Below, piece after piece: positions 1-5,579 of a DNA stretch of 5,673 bases. Where the stretch lies: positions 1-5,673 of the forward strand of contig JBBIJJ010000227.1 in assembly GCA_037446035.1 (NCBI GenBank), given 5' to 3'. The notes beneath the pieces were generated by a model. The model was not told where the DNA came from, did not search any database, and saw only the letters and a list, made by a program, of their open reading frames with translations. A program made the translations under genes and the position numbers. Position 1 is the stretch's first letter. Each line of letters starts with the position of its first letter. The stretch comes from DSNY01 sp037446035 (GTDB lineage: Bacteria; Pseudomonadota; Gammaproteobacteria; Burkholderiales; Burkholderiaceae_F).

Positions 1-80
1 GTTAACGGCGCATTGCCTTTCGGCGCGAGTTTTTCCCGAGCGGGGATCGTACAGTGGCGCCCCACTGACGGAGCACGCGG

Positions 81-1149
81 ATGAAGACCTATCGGATCGC
101 CCTGGTTTCCGGCGACGGCATCGGCAAGGAAGTCGTGCCGGCCGCGCGCCAGGTGCTGGAAGCGCTCGCCGCCGTGGACGGCTCGCTGCGGATCGCATTC
201 ACGGCGTTCGACTGGGGCGGCGACTACTACCGCCGGCACGGCGCGATGATGCCGGTCGACGGGCTCGACGCGCTGCGCGGCACGGATGCGATCCTGTTCG
301 GCTCCGCGGGCGATCCCGGCCATTCCCGACCACGTGACGCTGTGGGCCCTGCGGCTGGCGATCTGTCAGGGCTTTGACCAATACGCGAACGTGCGGCCGA
401 CGCGCATTTTGCCCGGCATCGAGTCGCCGCTGAAGCGCTGCGCACCGGGCGATCTGGACTGGGTGATCGTGCGCGAGAACACCGAGGGCGAATACGCCGG
501 CGTCGGCGGCCGCGTGCATCGCGGTCATCCGCTCGAGGCGGCGACCGACGTCACCATGATGACCCGCGCGGGCGTGGCGCGGATCATGCGCTTCGCCTTT
601 GCGCTCGCGCGCTCGCGGCCGCGCAGGAAGCTGACGGTGCTCACCAAGTCCAACGCGCAGCGGCACGCGATGGTGATGTGGGACGAGATCGCCGCGCAGG
701 TCGCGCGCGAGTTTCCGGACGTGACCTGGGACAAGGAACTCGTCGACGCCGCCGCCGCACGCATGGTCAACCGACCGGCTTCGCTCGACACCATCGTCGC
801 GACCAACCTGCACGCCGACATCCTGAGCGATCTGGCGGCCGCGCTCGCGGGCAGCCTCGGCATCGCGCCGACCGGCAACATCGACCCCGAGCGCCGTTAT
901 CCGTCGATGTTCGAGCCGATTCACGGCTCGGCCTTCGACATCATGGGCCGGGGGTGGGCGAATCCGATCGGCACGTTCTGGTCCGCCGTGCTCATGCTCG
1001 AGCACCTCGGCGAGTCCGCCGCGGCAGCGAAGCTGATGCGCGCGATCGAAGCGGTGACGGCCGAGCCGAAACTGCATACGCGCGATCCGGGCGACACGGC
1101 CACGACCGCCGAGGTCACGCGCGCGGTGTGCGAACGCGTCGCCGGATAA
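81..1149 (+). pseudogene. Tartrate/D-malate-type beta-decarboxylating dehydrogenase, frameshifted
   Basis: Member of the isocitrate/isopropylmalate dehydrogenase family, which oxidises a 2-hydroxy acid with NAD(P) and metal and then decarboxylates it in the cytoplasm. The reading frame from 81 is intact to Gly-Asp-Pro (codons 309-317), then one extra base (G at 318/319) shifts it. The correct frame resumes at 319 with AIPDHVTLW and runs to TAA at 1147-1149. Removing that base gives 355 aa, normal for the family. Visible landmarks in the corrected protein: GDGIGKEV (11-18), RPTR (105-108), ENTEGEY with catalytic Tyr138, TKSN with Lys189, Asp222, and the DILSD metal pair Asp246/Asp250, then FEPIHGSAFDI (277-287). 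The TEGEY and FDQY motifs resemble D-malate (DmlA) and tartrate dehydrogenases more than LeuB. The start is supported by GGAG at 70-73, 7 nt before ATG. All else being intact, the break is either very recent or a sequencing error; if real, the gene is dead. The exact substrate is not determinable. Confidence 0.85.
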
Positions 1150-1180
1150 GCCTTTGCGGCCGCGCCACGCTTATCTTTAT
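1145..1180 (+). terminator. Possible hairpin terminator at the dehydrogenase stop
   Basis: GATAAGC (1145-1151) and GCTTATC (1169-1175) form a perfect 7-bp inverted repeat that includes the TAA stop codon and is followed by TTTAT. The 17-nt spacer contains the self-complementary GCGGCCGC. The outer stem is AT-containing and the T tract is short, so this is a weak intrinsic terminator at best. Confidence 0.3.
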
Positions 1181-1213
1181 GAAGCTCGACCAACCTCGTG
1201 ACACCGCCACCCG

Positions 1214-1322
1214 GCGAACGCGTTGCGCCCTCGCGGGCGCCATTGCGGTCATCCCGCGCGGCGCGAGGGATCCCGGCGATGCGAGCAGCAGAGATTCCTC
1301 GCCTGCGGCTCGGAATGACGAG
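1214..1322 (+). repeat. 109-bp dispersed palindromic repeat, copy 1
   Basis: This segment aligns without gaps to 3481-3589, with about 89 of 109 positions identical by hand count. It has two parts. The first is a small hairpin, GCGCCC-TCGC-GGGCGC, at 1225-1240. The second is a larger imperfect palindrome running from GTCATCCCG (1248) to CGGAATGAC (1311-1319), whose arms carry the paired blocks GCGAGGGATC and GATTCCTCGC. The GTCATTCCGAGC...GAGGAATC style of palindrome is a common intergenic repeat in proteobacteria. It lies in the spacer between the dehydrogenase and the binding protein, where a folded transcript could attenuate or stabilise the mRNA; that role is inferred. Confidence 0.85.
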
Positions 1323-1407
1323 GGTGTTCGCGGAAGGACGTCGGCGCAGTATGCGGACGCCGGGCGTTTGCCGCGCGTCACGTGGATGAGCAACACCGCA
1401 TGGTCAC

Positions 1408-1414
1408 AGAGGAG
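1408..1414 (+). promoter_or_regulatory. Ribosome binding site fixing the binding-protein start
   Basis: AGAGGAG lies 7 nt before ATG 1422. The reading frame is open far upstream (to about 678), so this site together with the signal peptide that begins at 1422 decides the start. Confidence 0.8.
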
Positions 1415-1421
1415 ACGAACG

Positions 1422-2366
1422 ATGAAACGAACGCTCGCAGTGCTGTTGCTGGGCCTCGCGTCGGCGGTTGCGGCGCAGACCTGTCCCGAAAAGAACATTC
1501 TCTACTGGCAGGCTTTCACCCCGGGCGGCGAGTCCGACCTGTCGGCGCGCCATCAGCAGACGGTGCTGAAGAAGAAGTGCCCGGCGATCGAGACGATCAT
1601 CCAGTACAAGCCGGGCGCGGGCGGTGGCCTGATGTGGGCACAGATGAACCAGCTCCCGGGCGACGGCTACAACATCGTCGGCATCAATTTGCCGCACATC
1701 GTGTTCCAGCCGCTCGAGGGCCAGGTGCAGTACAAGACCGAGGACATCGTGCCGGTGTTCTGGTTTCACTACACGCCGGATGCGCTGGTCGTGCGCGAAG
1801 CGAGCCCGATCAAGAGTTTCCACGACTTCGTCAAGGCGGCCAAGGAAAGCCCGGGCAAGCTTTCGCTCGGCGGCTCGGGGCTGAACTCGGCCAATCACGC
1901 TGCGCACGAGCGGCTGAACGCCGCGTTCGGCATCAAGACCACGTACATCCCGTTCAAAGGTACGGGCGAGATGACGACCTCGGTGCTGGCCGGGCACGTC
2001 GACGGTGCGATGACCTACACCGCGTTCGCGGTCAACAACAAGGGCCGCGTGCGCGCGCTGGCGGTGGCGATGGACAAGCGCCACCCGCTGCTGCCGGACG
2101 TGCCGACGTTCAAGGAGCTGGGCGTCGAATGGGTCGACGGCGCGTATCGCGGCATCGGCATGCCGAGATCCACCCCGCCCGAGCTGCGCAAGCGCATCTC
2201 GGCGCTGTGGGCGGCGCTGAACGACGATCCCGAGATGAAGGAACTGGCGGCAAGAAGCGGCTTCGAGCTGATCAGCGTCGGCGTCGACCAGATGGACGCG
2301 TTCATGCGGGACAAGGTGCGCATCTATACGGACGTCGCCCGGCAGATGGGCCTCGGCAAGAAGTAG
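1422..2366 (+). CDS. Bug/TctC-family tripartite tricarboxylate transporter substrate-binding protein
   Basis: A 314-aa exported solute-binding protein. In this family the periplasmic protein captures a carboxylate and hands it to a TctA/TctB-type membrane pair. Residues 1-18 are a classical signal peptide (two basic residues, Leu-rich core, cleavage near VAA|QT). Family motifs are PGGESDLSAR (34-43), the ligand-loop-like KPGAGGG (63-69), LGGSG (149-153), IPFKGTGE (176-183) and LLPDVPTF (223-230). Length is typical. The mature protein has only two cysteines, Cys21 and Cys53, which could form a periplasmic disulfide. No TctA or TctB gene is in the window, so this is an orphan here, as is frequent for the expanded Bug families of Burkholderiales. 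It lies downstream of the dehydrogenase on the same strand, which hints at a hydroxy- or dicarboxylate ligand, but a 272-nt repeat-bearing gap argues for separate transcription. It converges on the next gene with 26 nt between stops. Confidence 0.92.
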   Translation: MKRTLAVLLLGLASAVAAQTCPEKNILYWQAFTPGGESDLSARHQQTVLKKKCPAIETIIQYKPGAGGGLMWAQMNQLPGDGYNIVGINLPHIVFQPLEGQVQYKTEDIVPVFWFHYTPDALVVREASPIKSFHDFVKAAKESPGKLSLGGSGLNSANHAAHERLNAAFGIKTTYIPFKGTGEMTTSVLAGHVDGAMTYTAFAVNNKGRVRALAVAMDKRHPLLPDVPTFKELGVEWVDGAYRGIGMPRSTPPELRKRISALWAALNDDPEMKELAARSGFELISVGVDQMDAFMRDKVRIYTDVARQMGLGKK

Positions 2367-2392
2367 CCGCGCCGCTCGGCCGGCACGCGCGC

Positions 2393-3379
2393 TCACGCGA
2401 TGTCGAGCACCACGTTGCCAATGGCCCGCCCGCCTTCGACCAGTTCGTGCGCCTCGGCGATCGCCGCGAGCGGCAGCCGCGCTGCGATGTTGTGCTGCAG
2501 GCTGCCCTGCTCCAGCCAGCGCGTCAGTTGCGCGATCGCCGCGACACGGTCGACGGGGGCGAGGTTGTAGACGATGAAGAAGCGCACGCGCACGTTTTTC
2601 ACGATCGCCGGGAAGAACGGCACCGCGATCTCCGGCTTGCTGCTGCCGTAGACGACGATGTCGCCCTCGGGTTTGACCACGCCGATCGACTCGGCGACAT
2701 TGGTGGCGAAGTCGACCTCGATCACGCGGTCCACACCCTCGCCGTCGGTCGCTTCGCGCACGCGCGTGCCGACATCGTCGCCGCGATAGTCGATGACGAG
2801 GTCGGCGCCGGCGCTTTCCGCAAGCGCGCCTTTCTGCGGACTGCTGACCGTGGCGATGACCTGCCGCGCGCCGAGCAACCGCGCCATCTGCACCGCGTAG
2901 TGCCCGACCGCACCGGCGCCGCCGGTCACCAGCACCGACTTGCCCGCCACGCCGCCGTCCATGCGTACCGCGTGCAGCGCGGTGAGCGCCGGAATGCCGA
3001 GGCCGGCGCCGACGTCGAAGTCGACACCGTCGGGCAGTCGCACCGCCTGATGCGAAGGCAGCGCGACGTACTGCGCGGCGGTGCCGAAGGCACGCTTCCA
3101 CGCCGCGTTCCAGGTCCACACGCGTTCGCCGATGCGCGACGCCGGCACGCCTGGACCGACTGCGTCGATGACGCCCGCGCCGTCGCTGTGCGGGATGATC
3201 TTCGCAAACGGCAGTGTCGGAGTGCGCAGCCCGGCGCGGGTCTTCACGTCCGACGGATTGACGCCCGAGGTCGCGAGCTTCACCCGTACCTCGCCGGCGC
3301 CCGGCTCGGGCGTCGGCAATTCGCCGAGGCGCAGCACGTCGCGCGCGGCGCCGATGCGATCGTAGTAAGCAGCCTGCAT
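2393..3379 (-). CDS. NADPH:quinone oxidoreductase-like MDR protein (zinc-independent)
   Basis: A 328-aa medium-chain dehydrogenase/reductase of the quinone oxidoreductase (QOR) branch, a soluble NADPH-dependent enzyme family acting on quinones or activated alkenes. The N-terminal GroES-like domain (about 1-125) shows GEVRVKLATSGVNPSDVKTR (29-48) and HSDGAGVIDAVGPGV (64-78). The Rossmann domain carries the nucleotide-binding motif VTGGAGAVGHYAVQMARLLGA (split around 151-171), followed by ADLVIDY (192-198). The C terminus, with AHELVEGGRAIGNVVLDIA-type residues, is characteristic. The cysteine cluster of structural-zinc alcohol dehydrogenases is absent (the protein has no Cys), hence zinc-independent. 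The start at 3379 is preceded by GAGG (3388-3391 on the plus strand) at 8-nt spacing and by an extended -10 promoter. The gene appears monocistronic and convergent with the binding-protein gene. The true substrate is unknown; names such as 'alcohol dehydrogenase' would be misleading. Confidence 0.92.
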   Translation of the reverse strand: MQAAYYDRIGAARDVLRLGELPTPEPGAGEVRVKLATSGVNPSDVKTRAGLRTPTLPFAKIIPHSDGAGVIDAVGPGVPASRIGERVWTWNAAWKRAFGTAAQYVALPSHQAVRLPDGVDFDVGAGLGIPALTALHAVRMDGGVAGKSVLVTGGAGAVGHYAVQMARLLGARQVIATVSSPQKGALAESAGADLVIDYRGDDVGTRVREATDGEGVDRVIEVDFATNVAESIGVVKPEGDIVVYGSSKPEIAVPFFPAIVKNVRVRFFIVYNLAPVDRVAAIAQLTRWLEQGSLQHNIAARLPLAAIAEAHELVEGGRAIGNVVLDIA

Positions 3380-3417
3380 GTTTTGGACCTCGTGTGAAGG
3401 CGTTAGCGGGTGCCGGC

Positions 3418-3426
3418 GTTATAGCA
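3418..3426 (-). promoter_or_regulatory. Extended -10 promoter for the quinone oxidoreductase
   Basis: Read on the minus strand, these bases are TGCTATAAC, matching the extended -10 pattern TGnTATAAT at all but the last base. No good -35 hexamer lies 16-18 nt upstream, which suits an extended -10 promoter. Transcription would start near 3411 and give a leader of about 30 nt containing the GAGG ribosome site. Confidence 0.5.
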
Positions 3427-3480
3427 GCGTATCCGCCCGCGCTTATTGAGGATGGCCCAATCTCCTGGCGCCGCCACCGT

Positions 3481-3589
3481 GCGAGTTCGTTTCGCCCTGG
3501 CGGGCGCTGGTTCCGTCATCCCGAGCAGCGCGAGGGATCTCGGCGTTGTGCGCGGGGGAGATTCCTCGCCTTCGGCTCGGAATGACGAG
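3481..3589 (+). repeat. 109-bp dispersed palindromic repeat, copy 2
   Basis: Gap-free counterpart of 1214-1322 in the same orientation. It retains both parts: a short hairpin CGCCC-TGGC-GGGCG (3493-3506) and the large imperfect palindrome from GTCATCCCGAGC (3515) to CTCGGAATGAC (ending 3586). Open frames crossing it on either strand give Arg/Ser-rich peptides such as SFRAEGEES, which are translations of the repeat rather than genes. It lies in the roughly 380-bp region between the start of the quinone oxidoreductase and the 3' end of the broken hcp. Confidence 0.87.
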
Positions 3590-3690
3590 AGGCGGTCGGC
3601 TCGGAATGACGAGAGGCGGTTGGCTCGGAATGACGAGAGGCCGTTGGCTCGGATGGACGAGGGGGTTGGCTTGACTCGGACTGACGCCCG
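3572..3690 (+). repeat. 24-bp tandem array grown from the right arm of the palindrome
   Basis: The right arm of repeat copy 2 is reiterated. Units 3572-3595 and 3596-3619 are identical (core GGCTCGGAATGACGAGAGGC), and unit 3620-3643 differs at two positions. A fourth unit (from 3644) and a fifth (from 3666) are progressively diverged, with GGATGGACGAG and CTCGGACTGACG respectively. There is no unique spacer between units, so it is not a CRISPR. The period of 24 keeps frames open, which explains the artificial Arg/Ser-rich frames here. Confidence 0.88.
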
Positions 3691-3758
3691 GTGATCGGCG
3701 CGGACGCTGCGCGGTTGGCACGTGTCACGAGGATTCGTAATGCTCGACGTGACGTCCT

Positions 3759-4234
3759 TCCTTTCTTCAGCGCGAACTTGAACTCGACGGGGGCGGCGAG
3801 CGAACCGCCGGCCTTCTGTGGCCGGTCGCCGTATTCGATCTCGACGCAAACGGCACCCGAGGTTTCGGCCGGCGGCTGCGCATCGACGGTGTGCGCAAGC
3901 GGCACGACCGGGGTCACGATCACGTCGACAAGCCCGATGTGATGGGGTCCCGCGCGTCAGTCCGGCCGCACGCCGCGCTGAGCACGGCATCACGAACGTG
4001 CCGCCCGGTTGCGCAAGCCTCCCACAGCGCCGGCGACACGCGCTCGGCGCGGTGCGTGAAGGTCAGATCGGAGAACGTCGCCCTGCCCGCACCGCCGCCC
4101 CCGCCCGTTGCGGCCGGGGCCGGATTCGCCGCGCCCCACGCCCAGCGCTCGACGACGATCTCGTCCTTGTGGCGGGCGGAAGTCGATTCGCCTTTGATGC
4201 GGTCGAGCTTCAGGTGGATGTCGGTCGGCGCCAT
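3759..4234 (-). pseudogene. Orphan Hcp-family (type VI secretion tube) gene, frameshifted and without stop
   Basis: Hcp proteins form hexameric rings that stack into the type VI secretion tube or act as secreted effectors and chaperones. The first 87 codons read an Hcp N-terminal half: MAPTDIHLKLDRIKGES, HKDEIVVERWAWGA (22-35), the Gly-rich loop GGGGGAG (44-50), ATFSDLTFTH (52-61) and ACATGRHVRDAVLSA (73-87). This frame stops at a TGA shortly after. The Hcp C-terminal half continues in another frame from 3926: DVIVTPVV, then VEIEYGDRPQKAGGSLAAPVEFKF and ALKKG ending at 3759. Between the halves, 47 nt stand where 48 (16 codons) would be expected, so a single-base loss within 3927-3973 explains the break. 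Total length (about 159 codons) equals a normal Hcp. No stop follows ALKKG at the usual place; the frame runs into the repeat array. ATG 4234 has GGAGG (4244-4248) at 9-nt spacing. No other type VI gene is visible. Confidence 0.8.
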
Positions 4235-4282
4235 TGCGATTTTCCTCCGGGTCGAGCCCGCACCTTACGCCGGGCGACGCGC

Positions 4283-4309
4283 AAAACAAAGCCCGGCCGA
4301 AGCCGGGCT
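4283..4309 (-). terminator. Intrinsic terminator of the 59-aa membrane protein gene
   Basis: On the minus strand an 8-bp perfect stem, AGCCCGGC-TTCG-GCCGGGCT (4309 down to 4290), is closed by a UUCG tetraloop and followed by TTGTTTT. This is a textbook rho-independent terminator for the gene ending at 4374. It also insulates the downstream hcp-like gene, which would need its own promoter in 4235-4290, where only a weak TTGTTT / TAAGGT pair is visible. Confidence 0.85.
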
Positions 4310-4373
4310 CTGGGTTGGCTTGCCGCGCGCGCGGCGCAGCAGGACCGGTCGCTGCGCCGGGCGGCGCCGGCGT

Positions 4374-4553
4374 TCAGTTCACTGCCGGGGCGCTGACCAC
4401 CACGCGCTCGAGCGCGATCAGTTGTGGGCTGGCGCCCTCGTAGCGGGGCTGCATCGCGAAGACCGTCGCGCCGAGCACGGCAGTGCTGGTGACGAGCGCC
4501 AGGACAAAGGCGGCGAAGCGGGCTTGGGTCGGGGTGGCGAAGTTCGTTTTCAT
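4374..4553 (-). CDS. 59-aa single-pass membrane protein, unknown function
   Basis: A small protein beginning MKTNFATPTQ. A hydrophobic segment at about residues 12-33 (AAFVLALVTSTAVLGATVFA region) is followed by a short polar tail with LIALERVVVSAP (45-56). The basic/polar N terminus suggests either an uncleaved membrane anchor with a periplasmic tail or a signal peptide cleaved near the end of the hydrophobic run. I chose ATG 4553 rather than upstream starts (the frame is open to about 4706) because the membrane segment then sits at the normal distance from the start; no strong ribosome site is seen. The good terminator just past its stop supports a real transcription unit. I do not recognise a characterised family. 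The Val-rich tail resembles other short betaproteobacterial hypothetical proteins, but this is an impression only. Confidence 0.6.
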   Translation of the reverse strand: MKTNFATPTQARFAAFVLALVTSTAVLGATVFAMQPRYEGASPQLIALERVVVSAPAVN

Positions 4554-4959
4554 GGTCCGGTCGTTTCGTTCACGTTGCTTCGTTGCGATGAGCGAACTGT
4601 AGGCAGACGCACCCGGCGGCGCGAGCGGATTGCGATGGACTGCGCAAATCGCGGCGCGAGCTGCAGACGCGGTTTCGTCACGACACAGGCTCGTTTTGCA
4701 CTTCATTCCGGCTTTTCGGCGTTTCGTCGCGCGTGATTGCGGTTCGGCGGCGATTCGGCCGGGCTATTCGTGCCACCCGGTTTTGCCTCGGCGGCGGGCG
4801 GCCGACGGTGCGAGCGCGTCCCGGCCGCTCACGGGTCCGAGGGACGTGCGCCGCACGCAGCGTCGCGTACCATGCTGCGCGCGGGCCGCCGTACCGCACG
4901 CCGGGCGCAGTCCTTGCTCGAGGCAGCGCGGCGTATGTCAATCACGAGGAGGAAGAAGG
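4554..4959. other. Divergent intergenic region, no gene recognised
   Basis: These 406 bp separate the minus-strand 59-aa gene from the plus-strand lipoprotein gene and must hold the promoters of both. Frames across it translate to Arg/Ala-rich sequence without recognisable motifs. Promoter candidates are weak: TACCAT (4868-4873) upstream of the lipoprotein without a clear -35, and TACAGT on the minus strand (4596-4601) upstream of the 59-aa gene. No convincing repeat or RNA gene was found. Confidence 0.5.
4947..4952 (+). promoter_or_regulatory. Consensus ribosome binding site fixing the lipoprotein start
   Basis: AGGAGG, a perfect Shine-Dalgarno, stands 7 nt before ATG 4960. The frame is open upstream to 4630, so this site and the lipoprotein signal directly after ATG 4960 settle the start. 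Confidence 0.88.
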
Positions 4960-5415
4960 ATGAAAAAGCTCGTACTGGCTTCTGCCGCTTGCGTGCTCGT
5001 GCTCGGCGGCTGCGCGCAGTTCAAGTTCAGGGTGCCGGATCCGACCCGTCCGCAGGTGGTCGTCTCTGCCGCCGGCTATCTGGTCGTCAACCAGGAGCCG
5101 ATCGTCGTCGCCCGCGAACCGGGCAAGGAAGCGACGATCACCTGGCGGCTGCCGCCGACCGGCACCGTGCGCTTCGACGAGCGCGGCATCGTCATCGACG
5201 GCATGGTCAAGACCGGGCCGAAGGAGGGACAGCGCAACCTGCCTGCGCCCGACACCAGCCAGAACCAGCTGTTCAAGTGCGAGACGAGCCAGGACCGCCT
5301 CGAAGCGACCTGCCGCATCGCGCGTGACGTCAGATCGGGTTTCTACGCTTACACGATCAACGCGCGCGACGGTGCGCGACGGATCGTGCTCGATCCGACC
5401 ATCATGGTCGAGTGA
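4960..5415 (+). CDS. Lipoprotein of unknown function (151 aa)
   Basis: The N terminus MKKLVLASAACVLVLGGCAQ is a clear lipoprotein signal: two Lys, a hydrophobic core and the lipobox LGGC with Cys18 as the acylated residue. Residue +2 is Ala, not Asp, so outer-membrane sorting by Lol is expected. The mature part (about 133 aa) looks like a compact beta-rich domain: VVVSAAGYLVVNQEPIVV (33-50), ATITWRLPPTGTVRF (58-72), GIVIDG (76-81), and a C-terminal strand RIVLDPTIMV (141-150). Cys107 and Cys118 are the only cysteines after Cys18 and sit in polar context (FKCETS, ATCRIA), which suggests a hairpin disulfide in the periplasm. I recognise no named family and assign no function. It appears to be a single-gene unit: a long divergent region lies upstream and a large palindrome directly downstream. 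Confidence 0.88.
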   Translation: MKKLVLASAACVLVLGGCAQFKFRVPDPTRPQVVVSAAGYLVVNQEPIVVAREPGKEATITWRLPPTGTVRFDERGIVIDGMVKTGPKEGQRNLPAPDTSQNQLFKCETSQDRLEATCRIARDVRSGFYAYTINARDGARRIVLDPTIMVE

Positions 5416-5558
5416 GAAGGTGTGAAGATTTCGTCGCGAGCGGGCCGCTGGCTAGGCGCACGCAGCCGCAGGGCCGAGACATATCAAGTAGATAGGCGAG
5501 GCCCGAGCAGCGCGCAACGACGCCAGCGGGCCGCGCAGCAGAAAGATTCACACCTTCT
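5415..5558. repeat. 144-bp imperfect palindromic element (REP/MITE-like)
   Basis: The ends are a perfect 12-bp inverted repeat, AGAAGGTGTGAA (5415-5426) and TTCACACCTTCT (5547-5558). Symmetry continues inward. CGGGCCGCTGGC in the left arm pairs with GCCAGCGGGCCG in the right with one mismatch; GGGCC and GCRCGC-type blocks pair further in. The centre is TATC-AAGTA-GATA (5482-5494), within about 2 nt of the geometric midpoint. TGA flanks both sides of an 11-bp version of the repeat (5413-5415, 5558-5560). The left TGA is the lipoprotein stop codon. The element lies between two convergent genes, so a folded transcript could end transcription from either side (inferred). Confidence 0.82.
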
Positions 5559-5579
5559 GAGCCCCGGCGCCCGCCGAGA

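Noticed and set aside
1..34. Possible terminator of an upstream gene
   Set aside because: A GCC-TTTC-GGC mini-stem with a bulged CGC/GCG extension precedes five Ts, but the stem is too short and interrupted to claim.
199..1077. 292-aa open frame antisense to the dehydrogenase
   Set aside because: His/Arg-rich shadow. The opposite strand carries all the catalytic motifs of a known family.
2367..2392. Shared terminator between the convergent binding-protein and oxidoreductase genes
   Set aside because: Only short imperfect GC stems and no T tract on either strand in the 26-nt gap.
1404..3119. 571-aa open frame on the minus strand
   Set aside because: It is the antisense of the binding protein joined to an out-of-frame shadow of the quinone oxidoreductase. 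The translation is Arg-rich without motifs, as usual for high-GC DNA.
1382..3397. 671-aa open frame on the plus strand
   Set aside because: Shadow of the binding protein in another frame and antisense of the oxidoreductase; low-complexity Arg/Ala composition and no family motifs.
3572..3690. Possible CRISPR array
   Set aside because: Units are directly adjacent with no unique spacers and derive from the neighbouring palindrome arm.
3403..3993. 196-aa minus-strand frame with SSFRA repeats
   Set aside because: It reads the 24-bp array and palindrome as peptide repeats and crosses the hcp remnant out of frame; a translation artefact.
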